Shown here: in pieces, positions 7,439 through 15,585 of the stretch
Numbering within the stretch: position 1 is the stretch's first letter
How the letters are laid out: the number at the start of each line of letters is the position of its first letter
From: JAEUMW01 sp039807745
GTDB taxonomy: Bacteria > Pseudomonadota > Gammaproteobacteria > Burkholderiales > JAEUMW01
Assembly (NCBI GenBank): GCA_039807745.1
Contig: JBDHRV010000025.1
Coordinates: 1-29,948 of the forward strand
Direction of reading: 5' to 3'
DNA length: 29,948 bases
Translations under genes and position numbers: made by a program
Notes under the pieces: generated by a model
Seen by the model: only the letters and a program-made list of their open reading frames with translations
The model's database searches: none
What the model was told of the DNA's origin: nothing

Positions 7439-8362
7439 ATGAAGCTGCAGCAGCTACGATACATCTGCGAGGTCGCCCGCCAGGGGCTCAACCTCTCGGC
7501 GGCAGCCGAGAAGCTCTACACCTCCCAGCCCGGGGTCAGCAAGCAGATCCGCCTGCTCGAAGACGAACTCGGTGTGGAGATCTTCGTCCGCCACGGCAAG
7601 CGCTTCGTCGAGATCACCCGGCCCGGTCGGGACATCATCCGCGTGGCCGAGCGCATGCTGCGGGACGCCACCAACCTCAAGAACGTCGCCCAGGAATTCA
7701 CCAGCGAACAGACCGGATCGCTGACCATCGCGACCACCCACACCCAGGCGCGCTATGCGCTGCCCCCGGTGGTGAAGCGCTTCACCGAGCGCTATCCCGG
7801 CGTGCGCTTGAGCCTGCGGCAAGGCAGTCCCATGCAGATCGCCGAGCTGGCGAGCTCGGGGGAGGCCGACCTCGCCATCGCCACCGAGGCGATCGAGCTC
7901 TTCTCCGAGCTCGTGATGCTGCCCTGCTACGACTGGAACCGCTGCGTCGTGGTGCCGCCCGCTCATCCCCTGCTCAAGGTAAAACCGCTGACGCTGGAGG
8001 CCATTGCTCGCTATCCGATCATCACCTACGACTTCGCCTTCACGGGTCGCTCGAAGATCAACCAGGCCTTCGAGGCGCACGGCCTCGTCCCGAATGTGAC
8101 GCTCACCGCCATCGACGCCGACGTGATCAAGACCTACGTCGAGCTCGGGCTCGGCGTGGGCATCGTCGCGTACATGGCGTTCAATCCGGACCGCGACCGG
8201 CAACTGCGCGCCATCGACGCGAGCCACCTGTTCGAGTCGAGCACGACGCACATGGGAATCCGCAAGAACACCTACCTGCGCGGCTATATGTACGGGTTTA
8301 TCGAGATGTTCGCCCCGCGCCTCACGCACAAGGTGGTCGACGAAGCAATGTCACACACCTGA
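7439..8362 (+). CDS. cysB: LysR-type regulator of sulfur assimilation CysB
   Basis: 307 residues, LysR family. The winged helix-turn-helix covers residues 1-60 (MKLQQLRYICEVARQGLNLS, then AAAEKLYTSQPGVSKQIRLL); the typical CysB signature is ARQGLNLSAAAEKLYTSQPG. The co-inducer domain keeps TTHTQARY near 98-105 and DADVIKTYVELGLGVGIVA near 220. CysB activates sulfate uptake and reduction genes when N-acetylserine or O-acetylserine accumulates. It reads away from cysI, and the spacer holds a dyad and weak promoters. There is no good Shine-Dalgarno, and the predicted transcript has a very short leader. It converges on murJ with only 18 bases between stop codons and no clear terminator. Confidence 0.95.
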   Translation: MKLQQLRYICEVARQGLNLSAAAEKLYTSQPGVSKQIRLLEDELGVEIFVRHGKRFVEITRPGRDIIRVAERMLRDATNLKNVAQEFTSEQTGSLTIATTHTQARYALPPVVKRFTERYPGVRLSLRQGSPMQIAELASSGEADLAIATEAIELFSELVMLPCYDWNRCVVVPPAHPLLKVKPLTLEAIARYPIITYDFAFTGRSKINQAFEAHGLVPNVTLTAIDADVIKTYVELGLGVGIVAYMAFNPDRDRQLRAIDASHLFESSTTHMGIRKNTYLRGYMYGFIEMFAPRLTHKVVDEAMSHT

Positions 8363-8380
8363 CGTTGCCGCTGCGCCGTC

Positions 8381-9916
8381 TCAGGCCGTCCGTTTGGAGA
8401 AGTGCCGCGGCCGCACACCGCCTACCCATAGCGCCGCGAAATAGACGGCCGCCCCCAGGGCCACCACCCATGCCAGCTTCACGCCGCGCTCCCTGCCCGA
8501 CGCCGCAAGCCACCACGCCGCGTCGCCCGCAGCCAGCCATAGCGTAACGCCGAGCAGGAGCACCGCCGCGCAAAGCTGCAGGCCGAATCGCCGCCAACCA
8601 TGCTGGGGCACGTAGTAGCTGCGCTTGCGTAGCGTGCGAAAAAGAAGACCTGCATTCAGACAGGCAGCAAGCCCGATGGCGAGCGCGAGTCCCGCGTGCC
8701 GCAGCGGGAAGATGAAGGCGAGGTTCATCACCTGGGTCATGGCGAGCGTGAGGATGCCGATCTTGACCGGGGTCTTCACGTCCTGCCGCGCGTAGAACCC
8801 CGGCGCCAGTACCTTCACGAGGATCATCCCGATCAAGCCGACGCTGTAGGCGACGAGCGCCTGCCGGGTCATGAGCACGTCGGTCGCATCGAACTTTCCG
8901 TACTGGAAGAGCGTTGCGATCAACGGCACGGCAAGCAGCGCGAGCGCCACCGCGGCCGGAACGGCGAGCAGCAAGGTAAGGCGCAATCCCCAGTCCAGGA
9001 GCTTCGAGAACTCGGTGCCGTCGGCGTTGGCGTGCGTCTTGGAGAGGCTGGGCAGCAGGATGGTCCCGAGCGCCGCGCCCAGCATGCCCGCCGGGAACTC
9101 CATCAGCCGGTCGGCGTAATACAGCCAGGAGACGCTGCCGTTTACGAGAAAGGACGCGAAGATCGTGTTGATGAGCAGCGAGATCTGGCTGACCGAGACC
9201 CCGAAGAGCGCCGGCCCCATGAGCCGGGTGATGCGCCATACCCCCTCATCGCGCTTGCCCAGGGAGAAACGTGGCAGCAGCTTGAGTCGCGCCAGAAACG
9301 GCACCTGGAAGGCAAGCTGCAGCACGCCGCCGACCACGACCGCCCAGGCGAGCGCCATGATCGGTGGGTCGAAATACGGTGCGGCATACAGCGCGAAGGC
9401 GATGAAGCTCAGGTTGAGCAGCGTCGGCGTGAAGGCCGGCACCGAAAAGCGGCTGTAGGTGTTGAGCACGCCGCCCGCGAGCGCGGTGAGCGAAATGAAG
9501 AGAATGTACGGAAACGTCACGCGCAGCAGCGACACGGTCACGTCGAACTTGTCCGCGCTGGCGTGGAACCCGGGCGCGCTCACCCACACGACGAGCGGCG
9601 CCGCGAGCACACCAACGATTGTCACCACGACGAGCGCCGCCGACAGCAGCCCCGCGACGTGATCGACCAGCACCCGTGTCTGCGCCTCCCCGCGCCGCGT
9701 CTTGTACTCCGCCAGCACCGGCACGAACGCCTGCGAGAACGCACCCTCGGCGAAGAGACGGCGCAGCAGGTTCGGAATGCGGAAAGCGACGAAGAACGCG
9801 TCGGTGTAGAGTCCCGCGCCGAATACGCGGGCGATGATGGCGTCGCGCACGAACCCCAGAACCCGCGACACGAACGTCATCGAGCTCACGGTCGCCAGCG
9901 CCTTGAGCAAATTCAT
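8381..9916 (-). CDS. murJ: Lipid II flippase MurJ (MviN)
   Basis: 511 residues, the family length. It is an inner-membrane protein of the MOP superfamily with about 14 hydrophobic segments that moves lipid II to the periplasmic face for peptidoglycan synthesis. It opens with MNLLKALATVSSMTFVSRVL followed by GFVRDAIIARVFGAG, the characteristic MurJ N terminus, and has RIPNLLRRLFAEGAFSQAFVPV around residues 46-67, the essential arginine-rich loop. A central FPAGMLGAALGTILLPSLSK is also typical. It is divergent from rpsT, an arrangement common in proteobacteria. No strong ribosome binding site is visible before the ATG, but the conserved N terminus fixes the start. Confidence 0.96.
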   Translation of the reverse strand: MNLLKALATVSSMTFVSRVLGFVRDAIIARVFGAGLYTDAFFVAFRIPNLLRRLFAEGAFSQAFVPVLAEYKTRRGEAQTRVLVDHVAGLLSAALVVVTIVGVLAAPLVVWVSAPGFHASADKFDVTVSLLRVTFPYILFISLTALAGGVLNTYSRFSVPAFTPTLLNLSFIAFALYAAPYFDPPIMALAWAVVVGGVLQLAFQVPFLARLKLLPRFSLGKRDEGVWRITRLMGPALFGVSVSQISLLINTIFASFLVNGSVSWLYYADRLMEFPAGMLGAALGTILLPSLSKTHANADGTEFSKLLDWGLRLTLLLAVPAAVALALLAVPLIATLFQYGKFDATDVLMTRQALVAYSVGLIGMILVKVLAPGFYARQDVKTPVKIGILTLAMTQVMNLAFIFPLRHAGLALAIGLAACLNAGLLFRTLRKRSYYVPQHGWRRFGLQLCAAVLLLGVTLWLAAGDAAWWLAASGRERGVKLAWVVALGAAVYFAALWVGGVRPRHFSKRTA

Positions 9917-9944
9917 GGGGCGCTATCTTAGCCGATCGTGTGGC

Positions 9945-9973
9945 TTGCAAATCACCAGCAACCCACTTACCAT
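9945..9973 (+). promoter_or_regulatory. rpsT promoter
   Basis: The -35 box TTGCAA (9945-9950) is followed by a 17-base spacer and -10 TACCAT (9968-9973), placing transcription start about 35 bases before the rpsT ATG. Both boxes match four or five of six consensus positions. Confidence 0.5.
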
Positions 9974-10013
9974 AACCGGCTTTTCCCAGGATTCCAGGTT
10001 TCGAGGTCGACCC

Positions 10014-10277
10014 ATGGCGAATTCCGCCCAAGCAAAGAAACGTGCCCACCAGGCAGTCGTGCGCAACGCGCACAACGCGGCGCTTCGCACCCGCCTTCGC
10101 ACCGCGATCAAGAAGGTGCGCAAGGCGGTCGAGACCGGCGACAAGGCAGCCGCCAAGGCGGTCTTCACCGAATCGATGAGCATCATCGATTCGGTGGCGG
10201 ACAAGAAGATCGTGCACAAGAATAAGGCCGCGCGTCACAAGAGCCGGCTCTCCGCGGCAATCAAGGCGATGGCGTAG
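10014..10277 (+). CDS. rpsT: 30S ribosomal protein S20
   Basis: 87 residues. The primary 16S rRNA-binding protein S20: small, very basic and helical, beginning MANSAQAKKRAHQAVVRNAH and ending AARHKSRLSAAIKAMA. The frame is open well upstream, but the start is the ATG at 10014, preceded by GAGG (TTTCGAGGTCGACCC), and this gives the exact family N terminus. It is a single-gene transcription unit with its own promoter and a strong terminator, divergent from murJ. Confidence 0.97.
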   Translation: MANSAQAKKRAHQAVVRNAHNAALRTRLRTAIKKVRKAVETGDKAAAKAVFTESMSIIDSVADKKIVHKNKAARHKSRLSAAIKAMA

Positions 10278-10296
10278 CGCCGCCGCGCCAAAAAAA

Positions 10297-10333
10297 GAAA
10301 GGGCCGGTTTTCGCAATCGGCCCTTTTTTCTTT
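10297..10333. terminator. Bidirectional rho-independent terminator of rpsT
   Basis: The stem pairs GGGCCG with CGGCCC around an 11-base loop, extended by the A-run before it and the T-run after it (AAAG on the left, CTTTTTTC on the right). The long A-run at 10289-10296 gives a T-run on the other strand, so the same hairpin can end the leftward operon whose last gene stops at 10349. It serves two convergent units. Confidence 0.85.
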
Positions 10334-10348
10334 CCCTGCGCGGGCCAT

Positions 10349-11461
10349 TCAGCGCGCGAGCAGGCTTCTCACCTTCTCGCCGATCCGTGCGGCGATCTTG
10401 CGATAGCCGTCGGGACTGGGGTGGATCTCGTTCAGCCAGTCCCCGCTCACCCCGGTGGCGCCTGCGGCAGCTCTCTGCAATGCACCCCGGGTCTCGACGA
10501 AATGAAAGTCGGGCAGTGCTGAGGGCCCCTCGGCCAGGACCTTGATTGCCTCGGCGAGCACGTCGACCAGAAAGTTCGTGATCGGGATACGCATATCCTC
10601 GGCGATCCCATGGTCGTCGTACGCGCGCTGCAGCCACGGTCCGAGCACCGGCAGGGTGATGAAGCGCGCGGGTGCGTCCCGCGGTGTCGGATAGTCGTAG
10701 CCGTGCACCACGATCGGCACGCCGGCATTGGCGCTCTGTGGCGCATCTCGCAGACCCGTGATGATGCGATACCCGTCCTGCACGTCGCGCACGAAGTCTT
10801 CCACCTGAACGGTCACCAGGTAGTCGCGCGGATCGCTGCTGCCGGCATCGGGATTGCGCAGCAGTTGCCCGGCGCGATCCATCAGGTCGTTCCCGCCCGC
10901 CGACAGCAGGATCGCATGCCAGCGATAGCCGAAGCGTTCGGTCAGGAGCTTCTGCAAATCCCGGTTGCGTGCGAGGTCGGCGATGCGCACCAGGGTGTCG
11001 CCGGGAGAGGCGATGTTGCAGACGATGCCCGATTGCGGCAGCCGCAGTTCGTAGAGCAGGTTCGAGGACGGAATGCCGCCGATGGTGAACCAGGAGTCGC
11101 CCTCGGCGAGCAGGCGGTATGCGAACTCGGCGCTCCCGGGACTGCTGCGGGGGTCGCCGCTGTAGACATCGGTGACCGTGACCACACTTACCGGAACCGC
11201 CGCGGACTCTGCCGCGGCGCGCGGCGCAAGACTTCTGACAGCAGCATGCATCGGCCGTTGCGCGGGCGTCCTCGCGGCGCGCCTTGCCGCCGCGGGTCCA
11301 GGGGTGGCACTCGCTCGCCGGGGTGTGGGCGCCTTGCCTGCCTTCTTGCGAGCGACCGCTACGGGTGCAACCGCCTTGGCCGTAGCGCGCGACCTCGTGG
11401 TTTTATTCGCCGACGGCGGCTTCGTCGGGCTCGCTCTTCTGACCACAGTACGCTTCGGCAT
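10349..11461 (-). CDS. SGNH/GDSL-type hydrolase with basic, alanine/proline-rich N-terminal tail
   Basis: 370 residues. Residues 1-90 are low-complexity and rich in Arg, Lys, Ala and Pro (for example KAVAPVAVARKKAGKAPTP), like histone H1-type bacterial tails. There is no signal peptide. From about residue 115 an SGNH esterase domain is recognisable: block I LLAEGDSW (catalytic S123), a glycine in block II (NIASPGDT, 149-156), block III SAGGND (187-192, N191), and block V NEIHP with catalytic H347. The usual Asp three residues before the His is an Asn here (N344); E345 may take part. These enzymes remove acyl groups from lipids or glycans; the substrate is unknown. It is the last gene of the operon that starts at 17500, 37 bases after the HpnB-like gene, with a good ribosome binding site (GGGGAGGGG). 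Confidence 0.7.
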   Translation of the reverse strand: MPKRTVVRRASPTKPPSANKTTRSRATAKAVAPVAVARKKAGKAPTPRRASATPGPAAARRAARTPAQRPMHAAVRSLAPRAAAESAAVPVSVVTVTDVYSGDPRSSPGSAEFAYRLLAEGDSWFTIGGIPSSNLLYELRLPQSGIVCNIASPGDTLVRIADLARNRDLQKLLTERFGYRWHAILLSAGGNDLMDRAGQLLRNPDAGSSDPRDYLVTVQVEDFVRDVQDGYRIITGLRDAPQSANAGVPIVVHGYDYPTPRDAPARFITLPVLGPWLQRAYDDHGIAEDMRIPITNFLVDVLAEAIKVLAEGPSALPDFHFVETRGALQRAAAGATGVSGDWLNEIHPSPDGYRKIAARIGEKVRSLLAR

Positions 11462-11498
11462 ATGCGTCCCCTCCCCGCTCGATCATCCGCGAGGACAA

Positions 11499-12680
11499 TC
11501 ATAGGCCTTTGCCGGACCGTGCGCTAACGGCCTGCGTGCGTCCCTTCCACATCCCGCCCCGGCCGCGCCAGTGCTGCCAGGCCGAGTCGAGCGTGAACAG
11601 CAGGTATGCCAGAGCGATGCCCGGCAGCGCCAGTCCCCACACCCACGACCGGCGGTAGAAGCGCAGCGTCGGCTGGTACGCAACCGTCATCATCGCCCAC
11701 GCGGCGAGGCCCAGTATCTGCGCAGCACCGCGAGCAAGACAGGCAAGGACGGGCGGAGCGAGATACACGACCCCCATCCCGAGAACTGTCGCGGCCAGGA
11801 GCAGCGGCGACTCGCGCAACTGGAAGTAGGCCGTGCGCGCAACCATGCGCCGGATGTCCCGCACCCGCGGGTAGGGCCGCAGGCTGTGCGCTCGCTCGGT
11901 GAGCCCGAGCCAGATCGGTCCGCGCGCCTTCATGCGCCGGGCAAGCGCGCAGTCGTCGATCAGCGCACCGCGGATCGCCGCGATTCCGCCCGCTGCCGCC
12001 AGCGCGTCGCGGCGCACGAGCATGCAGCCGCCGGCGGCGGCGGCCGTGCGCTGGTTCGGTCGGTTGACCCAGCGGAACGGGTAGAGCATCTGGAAGAAGA
12101 AGACGAAGGCCGGAATCAGGGCACGCTCCGCCACGCTTTCGCAGCGCAGTTTCACCATGAGCGAGGTGAGCACGAGGCCGCCTGCCCGCGCCCGCGTGAC
12201 CAGCGCGCTGAGCATGTCCGGCGCATGTGTTATGTCAGCGTCGGTGAGCAGCAGGTATTCCGGGGGCTCGGGCAACGAGTCGGCATGGCGAACGCCCTGC
12301 TCCGACGCCCACAGCTTGCCGGACCAGCCGGGCGGCAGCGGCGCACCCGCGAGTACCGTCAGGCGGTCCGCCGCGCCAGCCGCCTGCGCCGCGCTCCGGG
12401 CGTTCGCCGCGGTGCCGTCGGCGCTGTGGTCGTCGACCAGGACGACCAAGAAGGGTCCCGGGTAGCGCTGTTGCAGCAGCGCGCCGATGGTCTCGGCGAT
12501 CAGCGCCGCCTCGTCTCGGGCCGGCACCACGGCAACCACTGAGGGCCAGCGATCGTGCGCTGGAGACGGCGCCGCATCCCGATCGTCCCGCTCCGCGGTC
12601 CGCCAGAAGCGCCCGCGCGCGAAGAGAAGGTACGACCAGACGGTGCAAGCGGCAAAGGAAACGAGGAAGACGATTACCAC
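11499..12680 (-). CDS. hpnB: HpnB-like glycosyltransferase, family 2, membrane-bound
   Basis: 393 residues. One N-terminal and about three C-terminal membrane segments flank a GT2 domain. Motifs: VVAVVPARDEA (48-58), LVDDHSADGT, LLTDADI (the DxD-type metal site), GGCMLVRR, and DDCALARR, the general-base region. PLPPGWSGKLWA and the C-terminal GRGGMWKGRTQAV are strongly reminiscent of hopene-associated glycosyltransferase HpnB, though no hopanoid gene is visible here. The stop TAG of the upstream gene is part of the sequence TAGGAGGTG, and the GTG in it is the only start in this frame that keeps the family N terminus. The Shine-Dalgarno is thus nearly on top of the start codon; coupling to the preceding gene is likely. 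Function in this operon could be sugar transfer to a lipid carrier. Confidence 0.8.
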   Translation of the reverse strand: MVIVFLVSFAACTVWSYLLFARGRFWRTAERDDRDAAPSPAHDRWPSVVAVVPARDEAALIAETIGALLQQRYPGPFLVVLVDDHSADGTAANARSAAQAAGAADRLTVLAGAPLPPGWSGKLWASEQGVRHADSLPEPPEYLLLTDADITHAPDMLSALVTRARAGGLVLTSLMVKLRCESVAERALIPAFVFFFQMLYPFRWVNRPNQRTAAAAGGCMLVRRDALAAAGGIAAIRGALIDDCALARRMKARGPIWLGLTERAHSLRPYPRVRDIRRMVARTAYFQLRESPLLLAATVLGMGVVYLAPPVLACLARGAAQILGLAAWAMMTVAYQPTLRFYRRSWVWGLALPGIALAYLLFTLDSAWQHWRGRGGMWKGRTQAVSARSGKGL

Positions 12681-12683
12681 CTC

Positions 12684-14087
12684 CTACATGCCAAGCTTGC
12701 TGCGCGCCAAGTCCGAAACGACGAACTTGAACTTGCCGTTCGCCGTTCGTGCAATCTCGCCGACGGTCTCGACGTCGATCTTCACTGTCTTGCCGACCCA
12801 GGTCCGCAGTTCCCGAATCAGGGCGGCGGCATCGTCGCTCGTGAACTCAGGCTCGGGCACGACCCTGATCGTCAGATGCATCGGGTCGTCCTGCACGATC
12901 TGGGAGCTCGCCACGCCGCGCGAGCGGTTGAAAGCGATCGAGACACCGGTGGGGGCGAGGAAGCTCCCCTCCGGCGTGAGCAGGAAATCACTGGCCCGCA
13001 TCTCGACTTCGCTCATCAAGCAGTGGTTGCGGCCACAAGGACAGGTGTTCTCCACGGGCGATGCGATGTCGTCAATTTCGTATCGAATCAGCGGCATCGC
13101 ACGGTTGAGGAGCGAGGTGCCCACAACGACCGAGCGACCCGGCAGAGTGTCGCTCGCAACGAACTCGACGATGCCGGTTTCCATGCTGACGTGCAGGTGT
13201 TCGCTCGCGCCGCACCCGGCACCGATCACGACTCTCTCTATCTGGCCGTAATAGTTGTAGATGGGACATGCGAAGACCTCACCGATAGCCTTGCGCTGCC
13301 AGGGCAGTATCGGCTCGGAGTTGAGGAACACGCCCCGCAAGGGCAGCGTGCGACCCGCGGAGGCCGAAAACCGCGCCAGCAACCCGATCGCCGACGGATA
13401 GCCGCGCAGATACCTCACCTTCGAGCCAGCGATCGCATCCAGATACAGGCCTGCTCGATCAGGCGCCAGATGGTAGGTCGAAAAGTGGACTTGGCGGTCG
13501 TGGTAATTCCTGATCCAGAAGGGTGGCGTGCGCCGGCCCATGGGTACGACTTTGTAGCCCCCGAAGACGCCAATCCAGTCGTCGGGGTTGTAGTCCCCCC
13601 AATACCGATGAAGATACTGAACCGCCTTCGTTGCGAGAAAGGTTCGGTCGTCCATGTACACCGTGAGCGGTGTGCCGGTGGTGCCGGAGGTCGACTCGGA
13701 GCGGATTGTCCTCCGGTCGTACCCGTCGGCCAGCAGGTCGCCGGCGCGTTGCCTGACCGTCTCCTTGCTAAGCGTGGGTAGGCGTTTCAGGTCGTCGACC
13801 GACTGGATCTGGCTGGGCGCGATCCCGTACTCGGCGAACACGTGGCGGTAATAGGGCACGTGAGCCGCCGCATGGTGGACGATCTCCTGCAAGCGTCGCT
13901 GCTGCAGGTCCTCGAGGCGCGCGCGGGACCACCATTGCGATTCCGTCAACTCGTCGAGGTACTGGCGCACGGCCCGCGGAGACTCGCGGTAATGCTTGAC
14001 GGCGCCGTACACGGAACTGGCGATGGACCGCGTCCAGACCGGAGACCGCTCGTAGAGACGCACCATGCCGTTCGCTACGTAGCGCAT
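12684..14087 (-). CDS. PaaK/CapK-like adenylate-forming enzyme
   Basis: 467 residues. It belongs to the phenylacetate-CoA ligase-like (CapK) branch of the AMP-forming superfamily. The P-loop-like motif STSGTTGTP is at 132-140. Later motifs are NYYGQIERV, IRYEIDD, and near the C terminus GEIARTANGKFKFVVSD, with the conserved GK. A CPCGRNH cysteine cluster follows the IDD motif, as in many members. CapK-type proteins in polysaccharide clusters are thought to activate acids for decorating sugars; the substrate here is unknown. The start chosen is the ATG at 14087 (MRYVANGMV), with AGGAG just upstream and a 13-base overlap with the preceding gene. An internal ATG at 14066 is possible but has no binding site. 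Confidence 0.82.
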   Translation of the reverse strand: MRYVANGMVRLYERSPVWTRSIASSVYGAVKHYRESPRAVRQYLDELTESQWWSRARLEDLQQRRLQEIVHHAAAHVPYYRHVFAEYGIAPSQIQSVDDLKRLPTLSKETVRQRAGDLLADGYDRRTIRSESTSGTTGTPLTVYMDDRTFLATKAVQYLHRYWGDYNPDDWIGVFGGYKVVPMGRRTPPFWIRNYHDRQVHFSTYHLAPDRAGLYLDAIAGSKVRYLRGYPSAIGLLARFSASAGRTLPLRGVFLNSEPILPWQRKAIGEVFACPIYNYYGQIERVVIGAGCGASEHLHVSMETGIVEFVASDTLPGRSVVVGTSLLNRAMPLIRYEIDDIASPVENTCPCGRNHCLMSEVEMRASDFLLTPEGSFLAPTGVSIAFNRSRGVASSQIVQDDPMHLTIRVVPEPEFTSDDAAALIRELRTWVGKTVKIDVETVGEIARTANGKFKFVVSDLARSKLGM

Positions 14088-15544
14088 TGCTCCTGACCCC
14101 TGGTCGGAACTCGAGCCGGGCCACCCCGGCCGAATACGTCGAGCACCCGACCGTCCAGACCCGCCGGTACCGGAAGGCCGGCTGCGGCAAGCAGCGTGGG
14201 CGCCACGTCCACCAGCCGGACATCGGGCAAGCGCACGCCGCGCCTGATCCCCTCCCCGTACAGAATGAGCATGCCGCGCTCGTCGTGCATCGCCGAGCGT
14301 GTCCGCCCGAGCCGCCGACTCAAGTGCGAGAAAGGCACGCCCTGGTCCCCGTAGCGGACTGCGAGCGTTTCGAGGTCGCCGTCGCGATAGCGCGCCACCT
14401 TCGCGTCGAGATTGAACTTCACCACCACTTCGTCGGCGTGCTCGTGCACCTGAAACAGCGGCAAGCCTGTATCCGTCACGACGATCCCGCGCACCCGGTT
14501 CGCCGTGTCCGGCGGGAGACCGTGTCCATTGCGTGAACGCAATGCCACCCAGCGCGCCACCGGGCAGGCCACGATCTCTTTCTCGACGCCGATGAGCTCG
14601 GTCAATCGCGACCCGCGGATCACGTAGCGCCACTCCCCCACCTCCGCCGACTCGGGCTCGGCTGCCATGCCATGCTCCGAGACGACCGCGACCACGGCAT
14701 CGGCGGGCAGACGCGCAAGCAATCGTCCCAGGATCCGGTCGGTACGCGCATAAGCGTCCGCGACGGCACCGCGGAAGCGCGCGATCGCACCTGCATCGAC
14801 CATGGGGAAGTGCTGCGGCTCGAAATAGCGCCAATAGCGATGACAGACGAAATCGACGAGGAAGGTGTGGAAGCTGTGAAAGCCCGGACGGAAGCGGGCG
14901 CACAGATGCGCGAACACATCGGCGGAGAGCTCGATCTTGGCATGGCGAAGCAGCAGCGCGCGCTGCTCGGCGTCGCGCGTGGTCGCCGCGCGCAGGAGGG
15001 TGGTGCCGAGCAGGGCCATCGTCGGCGCACGCAGCCCGTGGCGTCGCAGTGTTGCGGCAAGGCGCAGGGGCCTGGCCGGGGACAGGCGATGCCCGCTCTC
15101 GCGCTCGCTGTCCTGCTGCTCGCGATCGAGCGCCTTGATCGCCGACAGCTCGGGTGGCCAGGTCCGCGCATCACGGGCCCAGTGCGAGGGAATGATGAAG
15201 CCGTCGGTCTCGCCGGGCGGCCAGTCCAGCGGCCAGCCGTAGACGCCCACACGCTCCCCGTGCCGCTCGAATATCTGCCACAGGCTCGGCTCCCGCAGGT
15301 CGTCCGCGGTGTGGTAGAAGCGCGTGATGCCGTGACGCTCTGGATGGCAACCGGTTGCCATCGTCGCCCACGCGACCTGGGGTCGGTAGTGCTCGTCACC
15401 CGGTACGCGCACCGACAAGAGCGTCGCCCGGCAGCCCTCGGCCTGCAGCCGCTGCAGATTGGGCAGGCGACCGGCCGCGATCAGGGGATCGATCACGGCC
15501 CACGTGGCGGCCGAGATACCGAAGACGAAGACGGGTCGCGGCAT
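14075..15544 (-). CDS. Alkaline-phosphatase-superfamily protein (type I phosphodiesterase/nucleotide pyrophosphatase-like), divergent active site
   Basis: 489 residues. The fold is indicated by FGISAATWAVIDPLIAAGRL, PNLQRLQAEG near the start, WATMATGCHPERHGI (59-73), LVDFVCHRYWRYFEP (229-243), VVSEHGM (287-293) and a C-terminal VDVAPTLLAAAGLPVP. In active relatives the first motif has a metal-binding Asp where S11 stands here, the WTxxATG motif has a nucleophilic Thr where A60 stands, and the SDHG motif has Asp where E290 stands. D231, H235 and H291 are kept. The protein may have altered activity or none. No signal peptide is seen, so it is probably cytoplasmic. It lies 41 bases after the GT4 gene and overlaps the CapK-like gene by 13 bases. 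Relatives sit in polysaccharide clusters, but the role is unproven. Confidence 0.75.
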   Translation of the reverse strand: MPRPVFVFGISAATWAVIDPLIAAGRLPNLQRLQAEGCRATLLSVRVPGDEHYRPQVAWATMATGCHPERHGITRFYHTADDLREPSLWQIFERHGERVGVYGWPLDWPPGETDGFIIPSHWARDARTWPPELSAIKALDREQQDSERESGHRLSPARPLRLAATLRRHGLRAPTMALLGTTLLRAATTRDAEQRALLLRHAKIELSADVFAHLCARFRPGFHSFHTFLVDFVCHRYWRYFEPQHFPMVDAGAIARFRGAVADAYARTDRILGRLLARLPADAVVAVVSEHGMAAEPESAEVGEWRYVIRGSRLTELIGVEKEIVACPVARWVALRSRNGHGLPPDTANRVRGIVVTDTGLPLFQVHEHADEVVVKFNLDAKVARYRDGDLETLAVRYGDQGVPFSHLSRRLGRTRSAMHDERGMLILYGEGIRRGVRLPDVRLVDVAPTLLAAAGLPVPAGLDGRVLDVFGRGGPARVPTRGQEQCAT

Positions 15545-15585
15545 CAGGCTGCCCGGTTCAACGCTGTCGAGCGGCGCGATTCGCG

